Shown piece after piece: positions 1-7,396 of a stretch of DNA of 14,343 nt. The translations under genes and the position numbers were made by a program. Source of the DNA: JAAYZQ01 sp034428935. GTDB lineage: Bacteria; Chloroflexota; Anaerolineae; JAAYZQ01. Under the pieces are notes generated by a model. The model did not search any database. It saw nothing but the letters and a program-made list of their open reading frames with translations, and had not been told where the DNA came from. Location: assembly GCA_034428935.1 (NCBI GenBank), contig DAOUHB010000043.1:1-14343 (forward strand), written 5' to 3'. Positions within the stretch are counted from its first letter, which is position 1. Each line of letters starts with the position of its first letter.

Positions 1-121
1 CTGACCGGACGAGCGGGGCTGTCGGCAGAGCCAATAGGGCCGCTAGCCCCACCGCCGCCAGAAGGAGGTGTAGAGCGATAAGGAGCTCGAGTTCGTAAGC
101 TGGGGTAAGCAATGAACTCAC
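1..121 (-). CDS. Start of a small membrane protein, truncated by the left window edge
   Basis: A reading frame opens with GTG at 121-119 and stays open for 40 codons to the window edge. A Shine-Dalgarno-like GAAAGG sits 9 nt upstream of the GTG, and the preceding gene's TAA lies 18 nt away, which is typical operon spacing. The visible peptide begins MSSLLTPAYELELL. Residues about 13-36 are a nearly unbroken stretch of Leu, Ala, Ile, Val and Gly, so one membrane-spanning helix is likely, with a short N-terminal tail and no charged signal-peptide n-region. As the fourth member of the minus-strand unit starting at 6053, it may anchor or accompany the LysM protein just upstream. The family cannot be identified from 40 residues. 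The frame is also open from the upstream stop, so a different start is possible, but the ribosome site favours GTG. Confidence 0.5.
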   Translation of the reverse strand, partial: MSSLLTPAYELELLIALHLLLAAVGLAALLALPTAPLVRS

Positions 122-139
122 GCTGAAGCGCCTTTCATA

Positions 140-979
140 TTACACCACTTGACAAGACATATACAGAACGGTTGCCAACGGCTGCGTGCCCCGGCATACG
201 ACTCCACTCGCCGCGAGGCTTTGACCCGTGGCGGGACTGGTAAAAGAGCTGGGGTTGGCCTCGATCTCGTCTTCGATCGTGCTCAGATCAAAGCCATCGT
301 TCGGGCAGATATTGAGTGTGGGGCTCAAAAAGGGCTTGACGGTCAGAAACGTTCGGCCACACATCGGGCAGACGATGTAGAAGGCCGGGTGCGTTTCAAC
401 GGTGGTAACTGCGTTGCGGGTCAAGGGTATTTCCATGGGTGGGACAACCTGCGAAGTGCCGGGATCGATCAGCGTGTCGATGTCCACAGGGCCAGGCGGG
501 GCAGTGCCATCCATGGGATCTTTTAGCCAAGAATCTGCCGAGACCAGGTGCCAATCTCCAGGAGATGGGTTCGACAGGATATACTCGCCGTTCGCATCGG
601 TGGTGATGCTGTTATAGATGGGCGTTATGACAGGCGCGGGTTGTGGAGCCCGCAGCCAGAAGGCTTCGTTGGCAACCGGATTGCCGGTGGAATCGACCAC
701 GTTGACAATGATGTATTCGCCGATGGGGCGCCCTCTGGCACTCCGGCCGGATGTGGATGCGCCCTGTAAAGGGACGAACAGGTTGACGGGATTGACAAAA
801 TCAATCTGATTCGGGTCAGGAAAGCGCGCCCGAAAGGCTGCGTTGGCCGGATGATTGTACACGGCGCGCCAATCACGATGTCCAAACCGAAGGCAGATAC
901 TGACGAGGTTGTCTCCCGGTTCAATCGCGTATTCGCGGAAATGCTCGTTCCCAATTCTGACAATCCCTATTTGTGCCAT
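140..979 (-). CDS. LysM, beta-sandwich and zinc-ribbon protein (279 aa)
   Basis: Residues about 10-72 match a LysM-like module of the type found beside VgrG/PAAR and phage-tail-like systems. The visible pattern is EPGDNLVSICLRFG, then VYNHPANAAFR, then PDPNQI and a closing LFVP. Residues about 86-150 look like a transthyretin/carboxypeptidase-regulatory beta-sandwich: EYIIVNVVDSTGNPV, a TDANGEY turn and a PSPGDWHL end. Residues 204-228 form a zinc-ribbon-like element with C204-x2-C207 and C225-P-N-D228, so the fourth ligand position holds Asp rather than Cys. There is no signal peptide or membrane segment. The ATG at 979 has GAGG 7 nt upstream. The gene lies 40 nt after the 276-aa gene and belongs to the same unit. 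In known systems this LysM type is a structural or adaptor component of spike or baseplate assemblies. A role here in an injection or envelope complex is inference. Gene reality is near certain; function is not. Confidence 0.85.
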   Translation of the reverse strand: MAQIGIVRIGNEHFREYAIEPGDNLVSICLRFGHRDWRAVYNHPANAAFRARFPDPNQIDFVNPVNLFVPLQGASTSGRSARGRPIGEYIIVNVVDSTGNPVANEAFWLRAPQPAPVITPIYNSITTDANGEYILSNPSPGDWHLVSADSWLKDPMDGTAPPGPVDIDTLIDPGTSQVVPPMEIPLTRNAVTTVETHPAFYIVCPMCGRTFLTVKPFLSPTLNICPNDGFDLSTIEDEIEANPSSFTSPATGQSLAASGVVCRGTQPLATVLYMSCQVV

Positions 980-1019
980 CGCGCTGCCTCACGTGATTGT
1001 TTCGAAGCCACTCCACCCA

Positions 1020-1850
1020 TCAGTCGTCCTCCGAAACGATCTCGAAGGAGGGATGATTGAGGAGATCCAAACCCCAGGGTCCGGGTGGAACCGATGTCTC
1101 GAAAATGCGACCATTGCCATCCGTCGCGCCAGAACGGTTCGTACCATCCGAAAAAAAGAGGTCGAATGGCTCACCGGCCAGGGGGGTGCCCGCCACATCG
1201 GTAATCAGGAGTTCGATCCAGCCTTGCGTATCGAGCAGCGACAGCAGTGGGTGTGCACTCCCATCGATTCCCGCATGCTCCGCGACCTCCGAGAAGAACT
1301 GAACCGGGTTCGCCTCCTGCCCTTCACCGTCGTAGAGCCGTATGGTAACCTTGTTCGGCGTGGCCGGGGACGGCGCTCCGGAACCGGGCGCGGCCGCCCC
1401 GATCTCCATGCCTGCATCGACTTTCAGCAGCCCATCACCGGTCATAAAGCTATCCACGGCGGCTTCATTGCGCCCGATTGCCGTGAACAGGGTGCTCACT
1501 GCCGCTCGTACTGCCGGACGATCCACGTTCTCGATCTGGATCACTGATGGAATGACCCCGGCGAGTTCCTCCTTTGCGCGCGCATAGTCGATAGGCCATG
1601 TCTGCAGGATCAGGATATCGGCAGGAGCCGGCGCACCATGTAGTTCCGTGCCGATTGGCACAAAACGCATGGCAGCCTTCATAGGCGCGTGTAGCCGGGC
1701 AATGTCGGGGCTTGCGTCCAGCCACACGACGAGGGCGGTCGCGGGCGTCCACGACGCGCTGATCTTGCCGCTGAATGTGCCATAAAAGATCAAAGGGTCC
1801 GCTCCTTCCGGCGGAACGGCGATCGGAAGCGCATAGTTGCCGTTGGACAT
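1020..1850 (-). CDS. Uncharacterised 276-aa protein with C-terminal beta-sandwich domain
   Basis: I do not recognise the N-terminal part. Residues 1-145 mix strands and helices, with a hydrophobic strand pair ATALVVWLDAS and PADILILQTWPIDY, and a helical stretch around RPAVRAAVSTLFTAIG. A Gly/Ala/Pro/Ser-rich linker at 150-165 leads to a C-terminal module. Residues 210-265 form a compact beta-sandwich with GWIELLITDVAGTPLAGEPF, a TDGNGR turn and a PPGPWGL end. That module parallels the middle domain of the next gene and resembles the small beta-sandwich often attached to VgrG- and LysM-type proteins in secretion loci (recalled family pattern). The ATG at 1850 follows AGGTG at a 7-nt spacing. 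The gene starts 36 nt after the stop of the 1388-aa gene. There is no export signal. A structural or adaptor protein acting with its neighbours is the best guess. Confidence 0.8.
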   Translation of the reverse strand: MSNGNYALPIAVPPEGADPLIFYGTFSGKISASWTPATALVVWLDASPDIARLHAPMKAAMRFVPIGTELHGAPAPADILILQTWPIDYARAKEELAGVIPSVIQIENVDRPAVRAAVSTLFTAIGRNEAAVDSFMTGDGLLKVDAGMEIGAAAPGSGAPSPATPNKVTIRLYDGEGQEANPVQFFSEVAEHAGIDGSAHPLLSLLDTQGWIELLITDVAGTPLAGEPFDLFFSDGTNRSGATDGNGRIFETSVPPGPWGLDLLNHPSFEIVSEDD

Positions 1851-1886
1851 GGTCTTTCACCTGCTTTCACAAGGCGACGAATTACT

Positions 1887-4800
1887 CTAGCCCGTTGTAG
1901 CCGGTACACAGCGGGGCAAGTAGTCGGCGTTGATGTTGCCTGCGCCATCCCGTACCTTGATCCGGTAGTAGTTGTCTGTGCCGGGGTCAGCGTCGGCATC
2001 GCTGAAGGTATCGACACTGCTCTCGAGCCACGGGGTGATCGTTTTCCAGCGGCCTGAGAGTCCGGCCCGCCGCTGAAGGAGCGACTCCAGATCCGCTTCG
2101 GCGGCGGCCCACTGCAAATCGACGGCACTGTCATCGGCTCTCCATGCGGCGGATACCCACGTGGGCGGCGCTGGTGGTGTGAGGCGTAAGGCGCTGGCTT
2201 GCACGGGTTCCGAGGCTCGTGAGAAGTTTTCCGCATCGTCCATCGCAGCGATCCGGTACCAATAAGGACGGCCCACGGCAACATCCGCATCGTGCCACTC
2301 CACTTCCGCCGATCGCAATGCCGGGTCAGGTTCAAGCTCGGGTTCAACGTGCACCCGGTCCATCAGCCGTACATCGCGCGCCGCCCGCTCATCAGCGGTC
2401 CGGTAGACCCAATACGCAACGAGATCTGGCTCGCGGTTGGAGGCCCACCTCAAGGTGCACTCCCGGTCACCGCCCAGCACCTTGGTCACCACCGGCGTGC
2501 GTGGCGGCACCACGTTGGGCAGGTACACCGGCGGGCTGGAAAGGCTGAGGTTCTCGCTCCGGTTGTGCGCCCCGTCCACGTACGCCGACCGGTAAAAGTA
2601 GCGGTTGGTCGAGCGCCCGTCCAGCCTGTCGACATGGATGCGCAGGGAGGGGTCGATGGGCATGTCCGGCGGGTTGTCCGGGCCGGGCCTGTTGGCCAGC
2701 GCCGGGTCGTCGGGGTCGAGGGGGCGCAGCGTGATCTGGGTGAACGCCGGCTCGGTCCACGACAGGCCGGCCAGCACCCGCAGCGCGTCGTTGGACAGGC
2801 CCTGGTAGTGGGCCATCGCCTGCCCGGTGCCTGTCGCGTCGTGCGCAAACGCATTGAGCTGGTTGATCTCGGCGGCGATCTCTCCGCGCCTCACCACGAG
2901 GCCCGGGTCGGCCCCACGCAGCTCGACGGGAAAGAGGTGTTCGTCACCCGCCGCGATGGTGGGCGATGCCGACGCGCGGTGTGCCCAGTCCGCCTTGAAT
3001 ACGGCGTCGTCCAGCGCCCGAAAGATGTGCGCTTTCAGGTGCGGGCTCGGCTGCCAGCGGTAGGTATAGTACGAGTTGGCGGCATAGTCGGCCGGCGTCG
3101 CAAAAACCTTCTCGGCGTCGGGCGGTGGAACCGGCGCCGGCGGCCGCTCGCGCCGGATGCGGACCAGGGTTATCGGTCCGCCGACCCATCCCTCGTTGCC
3201 GGGCCTGTCGCCCCACGCCATCCCGCCCCATTTGGCGGCATCCGCCGTGTGGGCTTTGTCGTCCGCGGTGCTGACGCCAACGTGGGCGTAGACGATGGGC
3301 TCCTCCAGCGTGGGGTTCAGGGGCAGGCCGCTGCCGCCTGTCGCCGGCCAGAACAGCTCGTAGATCCGCAGCGGCTGGCCGTCGCCGTCGGTCGTTTCGG
3401 TCACGTGCTCGTCGAAAGCCACCACGTGATACCGCTCGCTCCAATTCGTCGGCACGTCGTGGTCGACGAACATGGCGTGCCCTTCGGGGATCGTGACGCT
3501 GCACGGCCGCCCGGCCGGAGGGCCCACGTCGTCACCCGGCCCGATGTTGGCGACGCGCAGGCGCAGGGGCGTCCCGGCCTCGCTGTCCACCACGCGAAAG
3601 CTGTCGGCGCCCACCCGCAGCCGCGTGCCCGCAAATTGCCCTGCCGGCTGCGCGTTGGGAATGTCGGTCTCGACCACGCTCTCTGTGCCACCGGCCGCCG
3701 TGGTGGATACGACGTTGCCCTGGAGCGTGTTCAGGCGGCCCGGCTCGTAGTAGACGCGAAACTCGGCCGCGTCCGGCGCCTGCCGCATGTGGCGGTAGGT
3801 CCACTGCCAGCGCAGACGCAAGCCGACGATGCTCTCGCGCTCCGCCGGCGTGAGCGACGCCTGCCACGCGGCATAGGCCGCGTCGCGCAGCAGCATCGGG
3901 TCTTGAGGATCCAGGACGTACGCCTCGATGGCGGTGGGCGGCGGCGGAGCGATCTTGTCCAGCAGGGCCACCGCGTAGGGATGCACCAGGGCATCGCCAC
4001 CGGGCGGATCCCGGTAATACCACGGCGCGGGATCACCCGGGGAGGGGGTCCACTGGAACCAGCGCGCCGCGGCGCTGTGGGGGCTGTGTCTCCCAAAGAT
4101 GTCTATGCCGTTGACGCGGTAGCTGTACCGGCCCTCCGGCAGGGCGCGGTCGACGGCGTGCAGCCGGAAGGGCGGCCAGCCATCGGGGAACTGGGGCGTG
4201 ACGCCGGCCGGCAGATTGGGCTCGACCACCAACACGGGCCGCCCTTTGCTCACCGGGTCGTACCGGTCCGGTGCCGGCGCCGAAGGCTCGGCCGGCTCTG
4301 TAGTCCCCAGGTTCGCTCGCCACACGTGGTACATCACCGGTCTCCCCGGCAGCAAAAAGCCCAGGAACGTGCCCACGTCCCACCGCAGGCCGGCGTTGTT
4401 GCTCGCCTCCAGCAGTTCCCCGTCGTCAGACAGCATCGTGCCGCCCGGCAGCGCATACGCGCGGGCGCCATCCGGCGGATCCAGCGGTGCGGCGGGTCCA
4501 ACACGCTGGTTGAACACGATGTAGCCATCCACGGTGCTGAAATCCGGAGTGCTGGCGAGCCAGGCCAGGGCTTTGTTCGCGTGGCCACCGAGCTCGCCCG
4601 TGTGGTCCGCCACGATGAGATAATCGTACGATATGGCCGGGTCCGCTGTTTCGTCCAGCCAGTACAATCCCACCATCTGGGCGACGGCCGGGTTCAGGCT
4701 CCCCATCAACACCAGGTCCAGGGGGTACTGCTCGGGCATCACCGGGTCCGGGCCTCCGGGGTTCACCGGAACGCCGGCAACACTGCTGCTCCGGCTGGCC

Positions 4801-6053
4801 ATGGGGTCGCCCAGGGGCGGCGGCCCCCCGACCACGAGCTGCTCCAATTGGTCGTGCAGCTCGTCAAAGGGCGTGCCCCGCCACTCGTTCGGATCGCCAT
4901 AGCGCACCCGATCCGTCGCCACGTCCTCGGCCTTGGCCTGGGTGGCCGGCCTGTTGGTGCAGGGATAATCCGTCTGGGCGACGGGCAAACAGAGAGGATA
5001 GGAAAAGCCTGGAACGATCTCCCATCCGCGGAGCACGCTCTGGTCGACCGGCCTCCAGCAGATGTCGATCACGACGGCCGGCCCGCCGCTGAACTCGACG
5101 CCCGTGATCGTGTCAAAGCTCAGCGTCTCCGTCACAACCTGTCCGGGCAGGCCACTCAACGTCCTGGTGACCACGGGCACGTTGCCCGCCAGTGCCCTTA
5201 CCTCGATTGAGGATCTCTTCCCGTCCGTTCCCAGGCACACGAAGCAGAGCTGGAAAAGCAACGCCTCGTTCTGGGGCGCGTGTACCACAAGCTCGACAAT
5301 GCCCAGCCCGCGCAGGACGAGGGTATCAAATGCTCCATCCATCCCGGCGGCGTCGACGACGTTCCCGTCCCTGTCGACGGCCTCGACCTTGACACCTGCC
5401 GCCGAATGCCCCAGGCTCAAGCTCACCAGGGAAGCCGGGCAGGGCAAGCGGATGTGCGTCTTGAAGCCCACGCTCACGCCGGTGCGCCCTCGCATGGAGC
5501 CGATCATCTGGCCCTGCCACGGGCTGCCATCGTGGTCCAGCACTTCAAAGGAGACGTCCTGAAAGGTGAAACGGCTATCGACGTCATCGGGCAGTTCGGC
5601 GAGATCCAGGCAGGTGCGAGGGGCGCTGTCATCTCCCGGCAAAAAGCCGACGCGTACCTCGACCTCGAAAGTCGGGCGGGAGGGGGGCAGGGTAAAGCGC
5701 AGATAGCGCCTGTTCCGCAGGTCGAACTCGACAAAGTGGGGCGGGGGGAAGAGGTCGGTCAGCTCGATGTTCCTGTCGCTCGTGAACTGTCCCCAGGGAG
5801 TGTTCAGCGTTCGGGTGCTCAGCGGGCCAGGCGACAGTTGCAGCTCGCGCAAGAGCTCGACCATGCACGTCCGGTTGCCCGGCCGGTGGCGCCGGCGAAA
5901 GAGATAATAGCCGTGCCAGGGAAACCCCTTTTCTCGTAGGAAGCTCCAGCGCAGGTGGATGCCGTCCCGCAGGGGAGGTTGAAGGGCGTTGGCTGGAACG
6001 TCGCCCTGTACGCCGAGTCCGATCATGACCAGATTCTGAGACTGAAGAGCCAT
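1887..6053 (-). CDS. Large mosaic protein with C-terminal fibronectin type III-like domains (1388 aa)
   Basis: First gene of the left-hand unit. There is no signal peptide. The N-terminus (MALQSQNLVMIGLGVQG) leads into DGIHLRWSFLREKGFPWHGYYLFRRR at about residues 30-56, a pattern I associate with large uncharacterised actinobacterial and Chloroflexota proteins. Residues about 100-280 are strand-rich and look jelly-roll-like. Around 450-480 there is VGLYWLDETADPAISYDYLIV, followed by Fn3-like strands; another strand-rich segment ends near YSYRVNGIDIFGRHSP at about residue 650. Two clearer Fn3-like modules occupy about 1178-1288 and 1290-1385, with YWYRIAAMDDAENFS and NYYRIKVRDGAGNIN as the typical last strands. 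No catalytic motif was seen. The ATG at 6053 follows GAGG 7 nt upstream and is preceded by a strong promoter and a roughly 240-nt leader. Likely a binding or structural protein of a cell-surface or injection-type complex; this is inference. Confidence 0.85.
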   Translation of the reverse strand: MALQSQNLVMIGLGVQGDVPANALQPPLRDGIHLRWSFLREKGFPWHGYYLFRRRHRPGNRTCMVELLRELQLSPGPLSTRTLNTPWGQFTSDRNIELTDLFPPPHFVEFDLRNRRYLRFTLPPSRPTFEVEVRVGFLPGDDSAPRTCLDLAELPDDVDSRFTFQDVSFEVLDHDGSPWQGQMIGSMRGRTGVSVGFKTHIRLPCPASLVSLSLGHSAAGVKVEAVDRDGNVVDAAGMDGAFDTLVLRGLGIVELVVHAPQNEALLFQLCFVCLGTDGKRSSIEVRALAGNVPVVTRTLSGLPGQVVTETLSFDTITGVEFSGGPAVVIDICWRPVDQSVLRGWEIVPGFSYPLCLPVAQTDYPCTNRPATQAKAEDVATDRVRYGDPNEWRGTPFDELHDQLEQLVVGGPPPLGDPMASRSSSVAGVPVNPGGPDPVMPEQYPLDLVLMGSLNPAVAQMVGLYWLDETADPAISYDYLIVADHTGELGGHANKALAWLASTPDFSTVDGYIVFNQRVGPAAPLDPPDGARAYALPGGTMLSDDGELLEASNNAGLRWDVGTFLGFLLPGRPVMYHVWRANLGTTEPAEPSAPAPDRYDPVSKGRPVLVVEPNLPAGVTPQFPDGWPPFRLHAVDRALPEGRYSYRVNGIDIFGRHSPHSAAARWFQWTPSPGDPAPWYYRDPPGGDALVHPYAVALLDKIAPPPPTAIEAYVLDPQDPMLLRDAAYAAWQASLTPAERESIVGLRLRWQWTYRHMRQAPDAAEFRVYYEPGRLNTLQGNVVSTTAAGGTESVVETDIPNAQPAGQFAGTRLRVGADSFRVVDSEAGTPLRLRVANIGPGDDVGPPAGRPCSVTIPEGHAMFVDHDVPTNWSERYHVVAFDEHVTETTDGDGQPLRIYELFWPATGGSGLPLNPTLEEPIVYAHVGVSTADDKAHTADAAKWGGMAWGDRPGNEGWVGGPITLVRIRRERPPAPVPPPDAEKVFATPADYAANSYYTYRWQPSPHLKAHIFRALDDAVFKADWAHRASASPTIAAGDEHLFPVELRGADPGLVVRRGEIAAEINQLNAFAHDATGTGQAMAHYQGLSNDALRVLAGLSWTEPAFTQITLRPLDPDDPALANRPGPDNPPDMPIDPSLRIHVDRLDGRSTNRYFYRSAYVDGAHNRSENLSLSSPPVYLPNVVPPRTPVVTKVLGGDRECTLRWASNREPDLVAYWVYRTADERAARDVRLMDRVHVEPELEPDPALRSAEVEWHDADVAVGRPYWYRIAAMDDAENFSRASEPVQASALRLTPPAPPTWVSAAWRADDSAVDLQWAAAEADLESLLQRRAGLSGRWKTITPWLESSVDTFSDADADPGTDNYYRIKVRDGAGNINADYLPRCVPATTG

Positions 6054-6291
6054 AGCCTTGCCTCGCTGAACGTGTCCCTCAACCTGTTATCGGGTTGGTT
6101 TCGCGCTTGACCCAGAACTTTTGAAGTAAACCAATGTCCGGCCTCCCAAGTATGCGGCGCCGCCACACCTTGGCCTCGGCTCTCCCATGGCCTCGGCAGC
6201 CAGGGTCGACGATTGATTGCTGCTATGGACCGGGGCAATTGAAAGGATCGTTGGAGCTTTCTGCAGAAGAGCCTCGCCTCTTCAGCGAGGT
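6054..6291 (-). promoter_or_regulatory. Leader (5' untranslated region) of the left-hand operon, with alternative hairpins
   Basis: The predicted transcript from the promoter at 6298-6326 begins near 6291, giving a leader of about 240 nt. At its very 5' end two mutually exclusive stems can form. One pairs 6272-6277 with 6285-6290 (6 bp, 7-nt loop). The other pairs 6266-6271 with 6278-6283 (6 bp, 6-nt loop). A 5-bp CAACC/GGTTG stem lies closer to the start codon, at about 6080-6098. I see no known riboswitch or T-box motif. Short frames crossing the leader lack ribosome sites and look non-coding. Confidence 0.4.
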
Positions 6292-6297
6292 CCCGCA

Positions 6298-6326
6298 ATT
6301 ATATCACGCGATCGAGGAGAAGTCAA
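6298..6326 (-). promoter_or_regulatory. Near-consensus sigma70-type promoter of the left-hand operon
   Basis: On the minus strand TTGACT (6326-6321) is followed by a 17-bp spacer and a perfect TATAAT (6303-6298). An AT-rich stretch lies just upstream (about 6330-6370) and could act as an UP-like element. Transcription should start about 6-7 nt further left, near 6291, and read into the 1388-aa gene. This is the closest match to consensus in the window and lies in the only gap between that gene and the upstream unit. Confidence 0.75.
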
Positions 6327-6360
6327 CAGAGGATGAAATCGATGATATTAACATTGAATA

Positions 6361-6410
6361 AAAAAACTTTTGGGCAGACGGCCCCTGGCGCAAGAGTCGT
6401 TCGGGCCGTC
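6361..6410 (-). terminator. Terminator-like hairpin after the ParB-like gene
   Basis: Positions 6403-6410 and 6377-6384 form a perfect 8-bp GC-rich stem (GACGGCCC with GGGCCGTC) around an 18-nt loop. On the minus strand a run of seven T follows at 6366-6360, but about 10 nt beyond the stem. The site lies 31 nt after the stop of the ParB-like gene and just ahead of the next promoter, where a terminator is expected. The long loop and displaced T run make it a weak example. Confidence 0.4.
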
Positions 6411-6440
6411 GCGAAAAGGGCGCCTGGGCTGCCTATAGCA

Positions 6441-7379
6441 TTACCGCCGCGGGGTTAATGCCGCAACCGCCCTTCGCAGCCGGTCTGCGGCCCGCCGGGC
6501 CCAGAGCCTGAGCCGCCGCGTGGAAAAGATCTGGTCGCCATATCGCCGGGCCAGGTCCTCGGCGGCCTCGCCCATCAGCACCGGCCGCGCGGCCTGCGCT
6601 TCCAGCTCCTCCCTGTTTCGCGACAGCCACAGGTACAGGTCGGCCTCGGTGCGGCGCGGGAACTCGCCCAGGATCCGCCGCTCGCGCATGATCTGGACGA
6701 TGGGCTCGTAGCGGATGTCACACCAGATGGCCGCCGCCTCCTCCAGCGACAGCTCTCGCTGGTCCACGTCGGACAGGATGTGCTGGTAGGCCTTGATCTC
6801 GCACAGGAGATCCTCGTAGCCCCCGGCCTGGGTGAGTTGGATGTCCAGGGCGGGCCGCAGGCGATCGATGTGCGTCTGCTCCAGGAATCCATCGCGGGCC
6901 AGCCGGGACAATGTCTCGTCCACGTCCGAGTCGGGCCGCAACGGCACCAGTGTGTCGTATTCCCAGACGTGGGCCTTGATGGTCCGCCTGCCGAGCTGCC
7001 GGGCGACAGACACGCGGTGGTTGCCATCGCGCACGAAAAATATCTCGCCCACGCGATAGAGCTCTACAGGCGGCACGTCTCGGCCGGCAGCCATCACGCG
7101 CTCGATGTGCTCCCAGCGCTGCTGCAGGTGGTCGCGCCGGGGGAAAAAGGCCCGGGTAAAGTCGCTGTAGCGGCCCACGCTGCCGGCGATCTGGTCCAGG
7201 GGAACCTCCTGGAGGTCCGCGTAGTGCGCATCCTCCAGCCGCAGCTTGCGGCTGACCTGCTCAAAGCTCAACAGGTCGGTGGAGTGCTGCATGAGGGTCG
7301 CCAGGGCATCCTGAAGAAAGGCAGCCCGCCGTGCTTCCTTCCACCGCGGGCTGCCGGAGCTGGCCGGGACCTCACTCAT
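6441..7379 (-). CDS. ParB/sulfiredoxin-fold domain protein (312 aa)
   Basis: Residues about 55-140 resemble the ParB N-terminal/sulfiredoxin-like fold. A strand-helix start (DLQEVPLDQIAG) is followed by VPPVELYRVGEIFFVRDGNHRVSVARQLG. The VRDGNHRVSVAR motif at 116-127 corresponds to the nucleotide-binding GxxRxxA-type box of that fold. The rest (about 150-312) is helical, contains EFPRRTEADLYLWLSRNREEL at about 239-259, and ends in a strongly basic tail rich in Arg. There is no helix-turn-helix typical of true ParB and no ParA neighbour, so a chromosome-partitioning role is unlikely. A regulator or nucleotide-handling protein fits better. The ATG at 7379 has GGGAG 5 nt upstream. It starts 17 nt after the propeller gene, so the two are probably co-transcribed although one product is cytoplasmic and the other exported. 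Confidence 0.85.
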   Translation of the reverse strand: MSEVPASSGSPRWKEARRAAFLQDALATLMQHSTDLLSFEQVSRKLRLEDAHYADLQEVPLDQIAGSVGRYSDFTRAFFPRRDHLQQRWEHIERVMAAGRDVPPVELYRVGEIFFVRDGNHRVSVARQLGRRTIKAHVWEYDTLVPLRPDSDVDETLSRLARDGFLEQTHIDRLRPALDIQLTQAGGYEDLLCEIKAYQHILSDVDQRELSLEEAAAIWCDIRYEPIVQIMRERRILGEFPRRTEADLYLWLSRNREELEAQAARPVLMGEAAEDLARRYGDQIFSTRRLRLWARRAADRLRRAVAALTPRR

Positions 7380-7396
7380 GGCGGCTCCCGGCTGCC

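Noticed and set aside
2292..5210. Plus-strand open frame of 972 codons opposite the 1388-aa gene
   Set aside because: Rich in Arg, Val, Gly, His and Gln without recognisable domains and without a ribosome site; a GC-driven shadow of the minus-strand gene.
6023..6298. Minus-strand frame of 91 codons in the leader of the left-hand operon
   Set aside because: Its TTG start overlaps the -10 box, it has no ribosome site, and it runs out of frame into the 1388-aa gene.
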